This document shows positions 7,611 through 16,123 of a stretch of DNA of 23,815 bases, piece by piece (the stretch's first letter is position 1; every line of letters starts with the position of its first letter). Source of the DNA: JANNVZ01 sp031418455 (GTDB lineage Bacteria; Bacteroidota; Bacteroidia; Flavobacteriales_D; Sanyastnellaceae); the NCBI GenBank assembly GCA_031418455.1, contig JANOXJ010000273.1, positions 1 to 23,815 of the forward strand. The letters run 5' to 3'. The position numbers and the translations under genes are program-made. Under the pieces are notes generated by a model that had not been told where the DNA came from, made no database searches, and saw only the letters and a list, made by a program, of their open reading frames with translations.

Positions 7611-8252
7611 CTAAAACCTCATGTTTAATCCTATGCCGGGTTGCATTTTGCCCGCAGGAATTATGGTAGGGTGGAGGCCTAACGATAAGTCGTTGCCTAT
7701 GTCAAAATAAAAAAGGTGCGCGTCTATATTGGCTTCCAGTATTTGCAACAGATACACCCCGGCTAAACTAAAGTAGCTTATCTCCATCCATTTTCTGTGT
7801 TTTTCCATCCAATATTGGTTGCCTTGCTCCACTGGAATGGCCGTTGTACTTAAATCGTCATCCTGCTCATATATGTACTGCTGCTTAAAGTAGCGGTAGT
7901 ATTTGGTATTCCAATCTATGAAATAAATACAGGTGCCTATGCCGGCATACACCACGGGTACTTTCCAATTTTTTTTGAATACTGATCCATTTTTTTTGTT
8001 GCCATTGTACACCTGCCCCGCACCTGGTAGCATGGCAGAGTATAAAGTGGCGCGCAGCGGTGAGTGTGGTTGCATGTGCCACTTGGTACTAAACCTCTTA
8101 CGAAATTCGGTTTTGAATACAGTGTCGCTCACTGGGGGCAACACTGCTATGGTGTCGCCTGCCACCTGCGCAACTGACTGATATGCACTGAGCATAATCA
8201 AACATGCCACCAAGCGCATGCACCATGTATTTATACAAGAGGCTATTCTCAT
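7611..8252 (-). CDS. DUF5683 domain protein
   Basis: A 213-residue secreted or membrane-anchored protein. A signal peptide covers about residues 1-29 (LVACLIMLSAYQSVA followed by Q). The DUF5683 core begins with LPGAGQVYNGNKK at about 75-87 and continues with WKVPVVYAGIGTCIYFIDWN, a likely hydrophobic segment, then a YRYFKQQY motif. DUF5683 is widespread in Bacteroidota and often found just downstream of parA-parB, as here; its role is unknown. An internal Met at 8219 gives a shorter signal peptide and is possible. It has its own candidate promoter and is separated from parB by a hairpin, so it may not be strictly co-transcribed. Confidence 0.85.
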   Translation of the reverse strand: MRIASCINTWCMRLVACLIMLSAYQSVAQVAGDTIAVLPPVSDTVFKTEFRKRFSTKWHMQPHSPLRATLYSAMLPGAGQVYNGNKKNGSVFKKNWKVPVVYAGIGTCIYFIDWNTKYYRYFKQQYIYEQDDDLSTTAIPVEQGNQYWMEKHRKWMEISYFSLAGVYLLQILEANIDAHLFYFDIGNDLSLGLHPTIIPAGKMQPGIGLNMRF

Positions 8253-8268
8253 TCTTTCTAAGTGGGTC

Positions 8269-8276
8269 CAAAGGTA
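8269..8276 (-). promoter_or_regulatory. -7 promoter element upstream of DUF5683
   Basis: Minus-strand TACCTTTG, an exact TAnnTTTG, lies 17 nt before the ATG at 8252. If used, the leader would be only about 10 nt (or about 43 nt for the start at 8219). It sits directly after the parB terminator hairpin. No clear -33 element. Confidence 0.5.
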
Positions 8277-8294
8277 CGGTTATACTAAAAAAAG

Positions 8295-8326
8295 AAAACC
8301 TCTGAGACTTATTGTTCAGAGGTTTT
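8295..8326 (-). terminator. Terminator downstream of parB
   Basis: The perfect 11-bp inverted repeat AAAACCTCTGA (8295-8305) / TCAGAGGTTTT (8316-8326) has a 10-nt loop. On the minus strand it continues TTTTCTTTTTTTAG, a good T-run. It lies 28 bp after the parB stop. Confidence 0.78.
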
Positions 8327-8354
8327 TATTTTGTTGTTTGTGTGAGAGTTTATT

Positions 8355-9278
8355 TTATAACTCCAGCATGTCTACTATGCGTTGCAAATCGTCATCGGTG
8401 GTAAATGGAATTTCCAATTTGCCAAGGCCATGTTCGCTGCGCACCAGTTTGGTTTTCTTACCAAATTTTAAGCGCAGGTCTGCTTGCATTTTCTGAAACT
8501 CAAGCGGAAGTATTACTCTGTCGCTGCGGAATAGTTTTGGCGCATCGTCTTCCTTGGCCAACTCTTCTACTTTTCTTACACTCAAATCTTTTTCGAGTAT
8601 AAGGCGGTATATACGCAGCTGCTTGGTTTCCGGCTCTGTATTAATAAGGGCGCGCGCGTGGCCCATAGATATTTTCTTTTCTATTATGCCTATCTGAATT
8701 TCGGGCGGAAGTTTTAGCAATCGCACATAGTTGGTAACTGTGGTGCGGTCTTTACCTACGCGCTCTGCTAGTTTTTCGGCAGTCAGGCTGCATTCTTCCA
8801 TTAGGCGCTTGTAGCTTATGGCCACTTCTATAGCATTCAGATTTTCGCGCTGTATGTTCTCCACCAACGCCATTTCCAGCATGGCCTGGTCGTTAGCTGT
8901 GCGCATGTATACAGGCACCTCGTTCAGGCCAGCTATTTGGGCTGCTCTAAATCTGCGCTCACCGCTTATAATCTGAAATTTTTGAGCGCTTATCTGCCTT
9001 ACAGTTATGGGTTGTATAAGGCCTAGTTCTTTTATGCTTTGCGCTAATTCATTCAAGGCATCCTTGTCAAACTCTTGTCGGGGTTGGAAAGGGTTAGCCT
9101 CTATCTGTGCTATGCGCAGTATAGAAATGGTGCCTGCTACATTGCCCACTTCTATACCTACAGCAGTATCGGTAGCTGCAGGTGTGTTTTTTACTGCTGC
9201 GTATTGTTCTTTGGCGGGTCCGGCTGCACTCTCAAGCAATGCGCTAAGTCCTCGTCCAAGTGCTTGTTTTTTAGCCAT
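8355..9278 (-). CDS. parB: Chromosome-partitioning protein ParB
   Basis: 307 residues. The N-terminus (KKQALGRGLSALL, about 3-15) is the conserved segment that contacts ParA. The ParB/Srx nuclease-like CTP-binding domain spans about 52-150 with NPFQPR (62-67), GERRFRA (107-113) and ENIQRENLNAIE (140-151). The helix-turn-helix that reads parS is at about 165-190 (LTAEKLAERVGKDRTTVTN). A C-terminal dimerisation region ends the protein. ParB loads at parS, slides as a CTP clamp and works with ParA and SMC in origin segregation. Its ATG overlaps the end of parA by 8 bp (ATGGCTAA), implying translational coupling. All hallmark motifs are intact. Confidence 0.97.
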   Translation of the reverse strand: MAKKQALGRGLSALLESAAGPAKEQYAAVKNTPAATDTAVGIEVGNVAGTISILRIAQIEANPFQPRQEFDKDALNELAQSIKELGLIQPITVRQISAQKFQIISGERRFRAAQIAGLNEVPVYMRTANDQAMLEMALVENIQRENLNAIEVAISYKRLMEECSLTAEKLAERVGKDRTTVTNYVRLLKLPPEIQIGIIEKKISMGHARALINTEPETKQLRIYRLILEKDLSVRKVEELAKEDDAPKLFRSDRVILPLEFQKMQADLRLKFGKKTKLVRSEHGLGKLEIPFTTDDDLQRIVDMLEL

Positions 9279-10083
9279 TGTCTAGGTTTATATATTTGTC
9301 TTCGTTTTTCATTTTTGTTTTGTCGTTCTTCTGCAGCACCTCGCGCGCTAGGTTCAGGTAGTTTATTGCTCCCTTGCTGCTTGCATCATGCATTATTATG
9401 GTTTGGCCAAAACTTGGTGCCTCGCCCAGAGTTGTGTTGCGGTGTATAACAGTGTCAAACACCATTTCCTGAAAGTGCATGCGCACTTCTTCTACCACTT
9501 GGTTGCTTAGGCGCAAGCGCGAATCGTACATGGTAAGCAATATGCCCTCTATGGTAAGGTCTGTGTTAAGTTTTTGCTGCACTATTTTTATAGTGTTAAG
9601 CAATTTGCCTAAGCCCTCTAGTGCAAAGTATTCGCACTGCACAGGCACTATTACAGAGTCAGATGCTGTAAGTGCATTTACTGTAACCAAGCCTAATGAT
9701 GGCGAACAGTCTACTATGATAAAGTCATACATATCGCGCACTTTAGACAGGCTATTACGCATCATGTACTCACGGTTTGGCTGGTTTATCAATTCTATTT
9801 CGGCACCCACCAGGTCTATATGCGATGGTATTAAATCCAAATTTGGATTTTCGGTGGTTATAATGAGGTCTTTTGGATTTAGGTCGTTTACCAGGCACTC
9901 ATATATACCGGCTTTAATGGTAGCAGGGTCTATACCTACACCACTAGTAGCGTTGGCCTGTGGGTCTGCGTCTACCAGCAAGGTTTTAAACTCAAGTATG
10001 CCCAGTGCTGCAGCCAGGTTTATGGCAGATGTGGTTTTGCCTACACCACCTTTTTGATTGGCTATTGTTATTATTTTTCCCAT
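9271..10083 (-). CDS. parA: Chromosome-partitioning ATPase ParA/Soj
   Basis: A P-loop ATPase that binds DNA nonspecifically and, with ParB, moves newly copied origins. From the ATG at 10083 it has 270 residues and opens with MGKIITIANQKGGVGKTT, the classic deviant Walker A start of Soj proteins. LLVDADPQANAT and FIIVDCSPSLG (Walker B region) follow. The reading frame extends 26 residues further upstream to an ATG at 10161, but that stretch is a low-complexity Lys/Thr/Ser sequence without family conservation, so I prefer 10083. A functional N-terminal tail cannot be excluded. The last 8 bp overlap parB. The gene follows the UPF0173 gene on the same strand. Confidence 0.96.
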   Translation of the reverse strand: MGKIITIANQKGGVGKTTSAINLAAALGILEFKTLLVDADPQANATSGVGIDPATIKAGIYECLVNDLNPKDLIITTENPNLDLIPSHIDLVGAEIELINQPNREYMMRNSLSKVRDMYDFIIVDCSPSLGLVTVNALTASDSVIVPVQCEYFALEGLGKLLNTIKIVQQKLNTDLTIEGILLTMYDSRLRLSNQVVEEVRMHFQEMVFDTVIHRNTTLGEAPSFGQTIIMHDASSKGAINYLNLAREVLQKNDKTKMKNEDKYINLDNG

Positions 10084-10201
10084 TTTAGATGTGTCTGTTG
10101 ACGGCATTTCTAAGCCGCTGGTCTTTGTTTTTGTGTTGGTTATTTTTTTTGGTGCTGACATGGCAAAAAGGTGGTTTTATATTGTTTGGTCTGCTTTCGG
10201 T

Positions 10202-10885
10202 TTATTTTTTCAATTCTATGTTGATGCCTATATCAGGCAAGCTCAAGGTTTTGCCTTTGTCTGCAAATTTCTTTATAGCTGTTTCGTGGTTTATTTTTAT
10301 GTAAGGAAAGGTGTCAAAATGCATTCCTACTATGCGGTTGCATTGTATAAAATCAGCTGCAATTACAGCATCGTCTACACCCATAGTAAAGTTGTCGCCA
10401 AGGCATAAGAATGCAAAATCAGGCTTATAATAATTGCCTATTAGCTGCATATCCATAGTTAATGCAGTGTCGCCTGAGTAGTAGAAGCTCTCATTGCCCG
10501 AGGTAACTATAAAGCCCATAGGATTGGCCGCATAGGTGCCATCTGGCAGCACGCTGCTATGCACAGCATTTACGGCCTTTACATTGAATTTACCAAAATC
10601 CCAGCGACCACCAATGTTCATAGGGTGGTGTTTTAAGCCCTTACCGCCATAGTAACTTGCTATTTCATATGCAGCCACTACCACAGCATCGTTGTTGCGC
10701 GCTATGGTTTCCACATCGGCCACATGGTCGCCATGCCCATGAGATACCAGCACATAGTCGCATTTAATGCTGTTTACGTCTATACTCTTGGCCAAATCGT
10801 TAGGCGTAATAAATGGGTCAAACACTATGCGTATGCCATTTATCTCTACTAAAAAACTGCTATGACCGAAGTAGGTGTAATTCAT
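10202..10885 (-). CDS. UPF0173 metallo-beta-lactamase-fold hydrolase
   Basis: About 227 residues from the ATG at 10885, where the family's usual opening (here MNYTYFGHSSFLVEING) begins; an ATG at 10918 would add 11 unrelated residues. Metal ligands are visible: SHGHGDHVAD (the HxHxDH motif), a later His in NAVHSSV, SGDTAL with the bridging Asp, and GMHFDTFPYI with the last His. The fold binds two metal ions and hydrolyses small esters, lactones or phosphodiesters; the natural substrate of UPF0173 proteins is not known. It lies upstream of parA on the same strand and could be its co-transcribed first gene. Confidence 0.9.
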   Translation of the reverse strand: MNYTYFGHSSFLVEINGIRIVFDPFITPNDLAKSIDVNSIKCDYVLVSHGHGDHVADVETIARNNDAVVVAAYEIASYYGGKGLKHHPMNIGGRWDFGKFNVKAVNAVHSSVLPDGTYAANPMGFIVTSGNESFYYSGDTALTMDMQLIGNYYKPDFAFLCLGDNFTMGVDDAVIAADFIQCNRIVGMHFDTFPYIKINHETAIKKFADKGKTLSLPDIGINIELKK

Positions 10886-10995
10886 GGTGTTTTGCTTGCC
10901 TAAATGGGTTGTGCACATTTAGGTGGGCTCCAAAGAAGTATCAAGTGTTTTGTTAAGTTGCTTAATATGAACTTTGGAGCGCTGCGAAAATATAG

Positions 10996-11023
10996 TGAAA
11001 CCAAATGTTTCATGTGTTTCACG
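10996..11023. promoter_or_regulatory. Degenerate parS-like half-site cluster
   Basis: Three copies of the parS half-site core lie head to tail or inverted. TGAAAC and GTTTCA form an inverted repeat around CAAAT (10996-11012). The minus-strand 16-mer TGAAACACATGAAACA (11006-11021) agrees with the parS consensus TGTTTCACGTGAAACA at 12 of 16 positions. CGTGAAACA (11015-11023, minus) matches the right half of parS exactly over 9 bases. It lies about 110 bp upstream of the UPF0173-parA-parB run. No full-consensus parS is visible in the window, so binding is uncertain. Confidence 0.35.
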
Positions 11024-11103
11024 CACCTATAGTTTTACACACGCACTTTGTGAATGCATGGTTGAAAACTTTGCTATTAAGCATATAAACGAGCACATTA
11101 CAA

Positions 11104-11138
11104 AAAGGCCGAATTGAAAGTTTTCAAATTCGGCCTTT
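11104..11138 (-). terminator. Terminator downstream of the TraB-domain gene
   Basis: A long near-perfect inverted repeat: AAAGGCCGAATT-GAAA (11104-11119) against TTCAAATTCGGCCTTT (11123-11138), one bulge, tiny loop. The minus-strand side ends TTTTTG. It is placed 58 bp after the stop of the 1222-residue gene; the intervening bases hold nothing recognisable. Confidence 0.78.
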
Positions 11139-11196
11139 GGTAGAATTTATGTTTATTTATCTTCTGTGCGCTTTTAGGCGGTTGGGCGGGTGGTAA

Positions 11197-14100
11197 TTAG
11201 TCCCACGATATTTCATCTATGTAATTGCTTGGTCCATTGCTCTTCACTCTTTCTTCCTGATTCATGTCCAACCACAATTCCTCAAATATTTCATCTTCCG
11301 TTTTTTCTTTTTCTTTTTCGGTAGATGAGTGTCCGCCAAACATGCTAAATCCGCCATCTTCATCTTTGTTTTTTTCGTATCTTACCAGTAGTTCGTAGTT
11401 GTCAGAGTTTTTACCATATCGTTCTAATGCTACTACAGCATGCTTCCATTCCTCTTTGTTTGGCATGCGATAACGTATGTTATAAACATGATATTTTCTA
11501 CTTTTCATGTATCCGTAGTAGTCATTTATTATTTCCACAGTATCTACTTTTTCAGGCAAGCTGGTATAGTCTGAGTTGTATTCTGTGTAGTCCTTTATTT
11601 CCTGCAAGGCCAGTTCTTTTTCTATATCCCACTCGGCAGGGTATAAGTCTAATCGTTCTACATTTTTTAGATTGTAGTAAGTGGTAGCAGGCTCATCTTC
11701 TTTTATCAAAAGTTTAGCCTGTGTATCGCTTAGTTTCTTTTTCATACCAGTTAGGTAAAGCGCATTTTCCAATATCACCGCTTCCTTTTTACTCTCGTCT
11801 ATCTGCTTAAATAACAGGGCCACATCGGCCTGCGATTTATATGGATGCAAAAGAGTAAGATAGATGCTAAGCGTGGAGTAATAGGAATCTTCATAATCAT
11901 AACTATCCGAGCCTGAGGAAGAATTTTCATTGCTGGAGGTGCGCTTTAACTCAAGTTTAGCCTCGCGCAGTATGGATGCAACATGAGCGGAATATGCAGT
12001 TGGTTTTATGGCAGCACTATCTACACATGTAGCTAATAAGCCATATATATTCAGTTTGTATTCTTCAAATTCAGTTAGTGGCATTAGGGCCATTATTATT
12101 TTTCCGGTCAGTTCCAGCGAGTCGCGCAGGCCATTTAAAAAATCAGGATATTCTACCAAAGGTGTTTCTTTGAGCAGCAATTCTTTGAAAGTGGCTAAGC
12201 TCTCAGTAGTGGTCATGTAGCTAAGGTTAGAGAGTATTTGTGCTTGATAGTCTGCACTGTCAGGGTGCTGCAAATACTCATTTTTTAGCCATTGTATGTT
12301 CTCTTTGCTTTTGTCTATATAGAGGTAGTCGTGCCATTTGTTTTGGTACATTTCTTTTGTTTCTTCATCGGCCAAAGGCGACAATTGTGTGCTAAGCGTT
12401 TTTAGATCCATTAAATCTTGTTTTGTGTCAGCCGAATTTTGCCATGACGATCGTTGAGCAAAATTGTATACCGTAGTATCTGTACTTTGCATGTCCAAAA
12501 TCCATTGGTGGTATTTGCTGCTAAAAGGGTTGTTACCATTGCTCACACTGTCCGCTATGGGTGCAAAAGTTTGGAAGAAAGTATTTACATATGGGTTGTA
12601 GAGTAGTGTTGTATCGTCAGCATACCTTATGGTATAAGACAACATGTTGTTCAACAGGTATTTTACTCTATGGCCGCGCATGCAGTTGGTATCAGTAAGT
12701 AGGTATTCTGCCACCATGTTGTTGTTATCCCATTGCACACTGCGCTGTTTTATGGTATAATCACCTTGCGATGTAATGTCATTTTCTAAATCTTTTTGAA
12801 GCTCCGCTTTGCCATTAAGTTTTGCGTATTTATCAAATCGGTGAGTATTTATTTCTATTACTTTGCCACCCTCTGGGTGCTCCACAGCTGTGTATCTTTC
12901 AAATTCTTCGCCTACATCCTTTTTATCTTCATCCTCATTGTCAGCACCCCAGAGCGAAAAAGGATTGTTTGATTTTTTCTCTTCTTTTTCATCTACTTTC
13001 CAAGGCACTTTGGCGGTAAACAAATGCAGGCTATCTGTCATTAAACTAAATTCTTCCTGCGGCTTTTCTGTAAGCTGCATGGATGAAAATATTTTTTCTG
13101 CTTCAAGCGAATCATCACTCATTACCTGCACTGCATAATAGTCAAATCCATTGGCAAAAAACAGTGTGTAGGTTTGTTTTTCGTTGTAGCCTTTATAGCT
13201 GCTTCTTACAGCTTTTTTGTCTTTGTTTTGGCCCTCAGTTTTTATCTTGTTTTCAAATTCTGTGTTGTCAAAGAAGTAGCGCACAAATGCGTTTAATTCA
13301 TACTTGTTTTCATCTATAAAATCAGGGTCGCGCATGGTGCCGCGAGATATTATAGTTACTGTTTTGCTAAGCTGATCTTCTATCACCACAGGTATCATTC
13401 CTGTGAAGTTAAAGTCTAATTCTGATTTGTATTCCACCATATTGCCTGGAGCGCTTATGGCCATGGTACCGTGGTACAAGTTTTTTACTGTTTTGGCCTC
13501 TGCACTTACGTTTAGCTTAAATGTGTCAAAGAAGTATTTACCATATCCTTTCTTCACCATATCGCCACGTGCAGATAGTTCTAATCGTATTAGTTCATTG
13601 TTAAGCAAAATAATTTGAGTGCGCACATAATCGCCTGTGGCACTTTTATGCATAACATCAAAGGCAGGCTGGCCGTTTATGATTATTTTTTTTTGCGATA
13701 CTATTTCGCCTGCAAGTTTTTCATATAGCAGCACTTCCATTTTGCTTATTAATTCCTCTCGGCTTAAGCTGAGCAGTATAGGTTGCCACGCAGAGCGCTG
13801 CACCAGAAAGTTGCCGCTGTTTGGCAGGTCCATAGTTAGGTACAATATGCCTGCATTTTCGCTGGACATGCTGAACACTTCTGCAGGCGAATCAAAACTG
13901 ATAGCGCCATCTTTAGAGGTGTATTTGTTAAGCGGACGTACCAGTAATTTTTTTTCTATTTCCGCTTTGCGCTTGGCATCGCGGGTTCCTTTATCTGCAG
14001 GCTCCACAGTGTAGCCCATTGCTCGCAGCATTTCTATTACTCCATCTTGGCCAGGCAGGTGCGCGCAGCCCATAGCCGCAAATAAGTTGCCGTGCTTCAT

Positions 14101-14865
14101 AAGCGAGTCCATAGTATGCACAAAGTTTTTGTTGCGCTCTGTAAGCATGTACTTATAAGATTCGCCAGGGTAGCTTAAATGGCTTAATGAATCCACAAAG
14201 TTTAAATCACCTCTGCGGTATGCTCCTTCCATTTGGTTTTCCAGTTCTATTCTTTTTTGATAGTTCTGAAAATAGTCTTTGTCTTTCATCTGCTCTTTCT
14301 GAGCTTTTTCGGCATTGTCCATAGAAGACTGAAAGGTTTCTAGACCAAATGATTTTTTGTTTAGCTTTTTAGCACATTGGTATATATGCATGTCCAGCCA
14401 CGAACCTTCTTCATAATCTTGATTGCCTGCATTGCTGCGGAAGAGCATGAAGTTGGTAAAATTGCTAGATGATTTTAGAAATTCTTCTATGCGCTTTTCA
14501 GCATCCAATTCCAACTTCATAGTGCCAGAAAATGAGCTGCCGTAGTTACCATAGCTATTGCCTCTGCGGGCTAAGGAGCCTATCATTTTTTTTAGATAAT
14601 CTCCTGTAAACATGTCGTGCATCCAAATATCCGGCTCTAGTTCTAATGCTACATAATCGCAATTGCTAATAGCATCATAAAATGGATCGCCTAAGTGAAA
14701 GGCCACCTTTTTGCTTACGTGCATAGTGCCAAAAATATATGATGGTTTGCTCAGTCCATTGCCGCTTATTTTCCACATGTGGCTCTGGTAATGCTTTTGT
14801 GCTGCCACTGGCATAGCCATAAGTAGGCTTATGGAACCAAGCAGTAGTAATTTATTCAGTTTCAT
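11197..14865 (-). CDS. Giant secreted TraB/GumN-domain protein
   Basis: 1222 residues, four times the usual TraB/GumN length. A signal peptide covers about 1-22 (LLLLGSISLLMAMPVAA followed by Q). The TraB domain spans about 24-292 with YIFGTMHVS (43-51), ALELEPD (73-79) and GCAHLPGQDGVIEML (266-280). The conserved histidines and glutamate of the family, known from metal-dependent Tiki-type peptidases, are present. The remaining 930 or so residues match nothing I can name. They look like two beta-rich modules (about 300-640) with acidic linkers, then a helical region (about 830-1060), an Asp/Glu/Ser-rich stretch near 1000 and a charged tail. It is probably periplasmic or surface exposed. The preceding gene, 88 bp upstream, is also secreted and may share the transcript. 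The terminator at 11104-11138 ends it. A protease role is family-based inference. Confidence 0.85.
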   Translation of the reverse strand: MKLNKLLLLGSISLLMAMPVAAQKHYQSHMWKISGNGLSKPSYIFGTMHVSKKVAFHLGDPFYDAISNCDYVALELEPDIWMHDMFTGDYLKKMIGSLARRGNSYGNYGSSFSGTMKLELDAEKRIEEFLKSSSNFTNFMLFRSNAGNQDYEEGSWLDMHIYQCAKKLNKKSFGLETFQSSMDNAEKAQKEQMKDKDYFQNYQKRIELENQMEGAYRRGDLNFVDSLSHLSYPGESYKYMLTERNKNFVHTMDSLMKHGNLFAAMGCAHLPGQDGVIEMLRAMGYTVEPADKGTRDAKRKAEIEKKLLVRPLNKYTSKDGAISFDSPAEVFSMSSENAGILYLTMDLPNSGNFLVQRSAWQPILLSLSREELISKMEVLLYEKLAGEIVSQKKIIINGQPAFDVMHKSATGDYVRTQIILLNNELIRLELSARGDMVKKGYGKYFFDTFKLNVSAEAKTVKNLYHGTMAISAPGNMVEYKSELDFNFTGMIPVVIEDQLSKTVTIISRGTMRDPDFIDENKYELNAFVRYFFDNTEFENKIKTEGQNKDKKAVRSSYKGYNEKQTYTLFFANGFDYYAVQVMSDDSLEAEKIFSSMQLTEKPQEEFSLMTDSLHLFTAKVPWKVDEKEEKKSNNPFSLWGADNEDEDKKDVGEEFERYTAVEHPEGGKVIEINTHRFDKYAKLNGKAELQKDLENDITSQGDYTIKQRSVQWDNNNMVAEYLLTDTNCMRGHRVKYLLNNMLSYTIRYADDTTLLYNPYVNTFFQTFAPIADSVSNGNNPFSSKYHQWILDMQSTDTTVYNFAQRSSWQNSADTKQDLMDLKTLSTQLSPLADEETKEMYQNKWHDYLYIDKSKENIQWLKNEYLQHPDSADYQAQILSNLSYMTTTESLATFKELLLKETPLVEYPDFLNGLRDSLELTGKIIMALMPLTEFEEYKLNIYGLLATCVDSAAIKPTAYSAHVASILREAKLELKRTSSNENSSSGSDSYDYEDSYYSTLSIYLTLLHPYKSQADVALLFKQIDESKKEAVILENALYLTGMKKKLSDTQAKLLIKEDEPATTYYNLKNVERLDLYPAEWDIEKELALQEIKDYTEYNSDYTSLPEKVDTVEIINDYYGYMKSRKYHVYNIRYRMPNKEEWKHAVVALERYGKNSDNYELLVRYEKNKDEDGGFSMFGGHSSTEKEKEKTEDEIFEELWLDMNQEERVKSNGPSNYIDEISWD

Positions 14866-14953
14866 TTAGGTATTTGTAGTAGAAAAAAAAAGGATGTATA
14901 AAAAAGATACAGGTTGTTTTTGGGCCAGGCTTTGCACATGAAGTTGAATTTTT

Positions 14954-15952
14954 CTAAAGCCTGAGTTTAATATTCATGGTATGGGTGCTTATATCATGAT
15001 TTTTCTTTTGGTAGGTAACCATTTTGGCATCGTATATCCAGCCATAATTAAGGTCTATGGTTATATCAAAATTACTTTGTACTTCGTAGCTAAATTCTTC
15101 CTTGTCAGACTCTATTCCATACTTGTTTTTGAGCATGGCGGCTAAGTCGTTCATATATTGTTTTATTGCTTCTTTGCCAATAATAGTAGAGCCGGTTAAC
15201 ACTACTTTTTTCTTGCCGCTATCGTAGTTGTGCATTTTTAAAACTATATCCATAGGATAACTGGAATCATTAAATGGGCTAGGCCAGCTTCCTTCTGCTT
15301 TTAGTGTTTGGCCCACTTCGTACTCATATCCATAGGCCTGATGTAGTAGTTGAATATCTTCAAACGTAATTCCAAAATCAGCATCGGATACTATGGCTTC
15401 CGACATGAAGGCGAAAAACATATTGAGCGAATCGCGCTTGGCAGTTGGCATAGCTGCTGTTACGCCTTGCAACATATTCTTAAAAGAGGACTTAAATTTT
15501 TCTCTTAATTCTTCACGATTTACAATGTTTTGAAAAGCACCAAACTCATCGGTAGTGTATACCACGCGCATGCCTGTAGCACACTCCTCGCTGCTCACAA
15601 GCATTTGATTTATTATGTTTTTAATTTCCTCCTGACGGCCCATGCGCAAAATAGCTCCGCGCAACTCAAACTCCTGCACAGTGGCTTTTACTTTGGTATA
15701 AGTCCACTCTAACGTATAGTTGGTGTCAGTTTTCTCAAGCACTTTCAAGCGAACATCACTTTCCACAAGTATTTTAGAATACTCATCGGCTGCTACAGTT
15801 TCATCCAATTCGCTTATTTGGAGATAGGAGGTTTCGCCTTGGGCCCAATTTATTTTCACGGGCACTTTAATACTACTTGCCACTTTGGTTTTTTGAGCAA
15901 ATCCAAAAAGGCTGAGTAATACAAAGGAGAAACTAAGAAACGATTTTAACAT
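14954..15952 (-). CDS. Secreted protein of unknown function
   Basis: 332 residues from the preferred ATG at 15952, which gives a normal signal peptide (SFLSFSFVLLSLFGFA followed by Q). The frame is open to an ATG at 16006, which would add 18 residues forming a second hydrophobic stretch. The mature part appears as alternating beta strands with one helical middle section, and ends in aromatic/hydrophobic strands (FDITIDLNYGWIYDAKMV). Features such as a conserved-looking WTYTKVKA segment and a C-terminal modified-strand pattern recall Bacteroidota DUF6263-type secreted proteins, but I cannot confirm that. There are no catalytic motifs. It lies 88 bp upstream of the TraB-domain gene on the same strand with no convincing terminator between, so co-expression is likely. 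Confidence 0.7.
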   Translation of the reverse strand: MLKSFLSFSFVLLSLFGFAQKTKVASSIKVPVKINWAQGETSYLQISELDETVAADEYSKILVESDVRLKVLEKTDTNYTLEWTYTKVKATVQEFELRGAILRMGRQEEIKNIINQMLVSSEECATGMRVVYTTDEFGAFQNIVNREELREKFKSSFKNMLQGVTAAMPTAKRDSLNMFFAFMSEAIVSDADFGITFEDIQLLHQAYGYEYEVGQTLKAEGSWPSPFNDSSYPMDIVLKMHNYDSGKKKVVLTGSTIIGKEAIKQYMNDLAAMLKNKYGIESDKEEFSYEVQSNFDITIDLNYGWIYDAKMVTYQKKNHDISTHTMNIKLRL

Positions 15953-16083
15953 AGCTGTGCTGAGAAGCGAAAATACTGCTTTAATAAAGAATTTGAAACA
16001 GGACATGGCAATAAAAATGCCACTATTATGTATTGCTAAAAATTTAGAACATCATAAAAATTAGCAGATATAATATTTGACTG

Positions 16084-16093
16084 AACAATTGTT
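16084..16093. promoter_or_regulatory. Palindrome AACAATTGTT, candidate operator
   Basis: A perfect 10-bp palindrome placed 9 bp upstream of the -7 element of the FMN reductase gene, between the positions expected for -33 and -7. The position suits a repressor. No second copy is seen nearby, and a short AT-rich palindrome can arise by chance. Confidence 0.25.
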
Positions 16094-16102
16094 GCTTGTT
16101 GG

Positions 16103-16110
16103 TAGTTTTG
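16103..16110 (+). promoter_or_regulatory. -7 promoter element upstream of the FMN reductase
   Basis: TAGTTTTG matches TAnnTTTG exactly. A TTTG at 16076-16079 could serve as a -33 element, at a slightly long spacing of 23 bp. The predicted start leaves a leader of fewer than 10 nt before the ATG at 16124. Confidence 0.5.
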
Positions 16111-16123
16111 CCCATTACACATT

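Noticed and set aside
9479..10057. 192-codon open frame on the plus strand
   Set aside because: Antisense to parA over its whole length, with Ser/Thr/Arg-rich shadow composition.
10084..10161. 26-residue N-terminal extension of ParA
   Set aside because: The frame is open, but the stretch is low-complexity Lys/Thr/Ser and the conserved Soj start begins at 10083; left as an alternative start only.
8355..11023. Replication origin next to parAB
   Set aside because: No DnaA-box clusters (TTATCCACA-like) or dnaA/rpmH genes are seen; parAB alone does not show an origin here.
14926..14963. Inverted repeat CAGGCTTT / AAAGCCTG as a terminator between the secreted-protein and TraB genes
   Set aside because: The loop is 22 nt, one arm lies at the 3' end of the coding region and there is no T-run on the minus strand.
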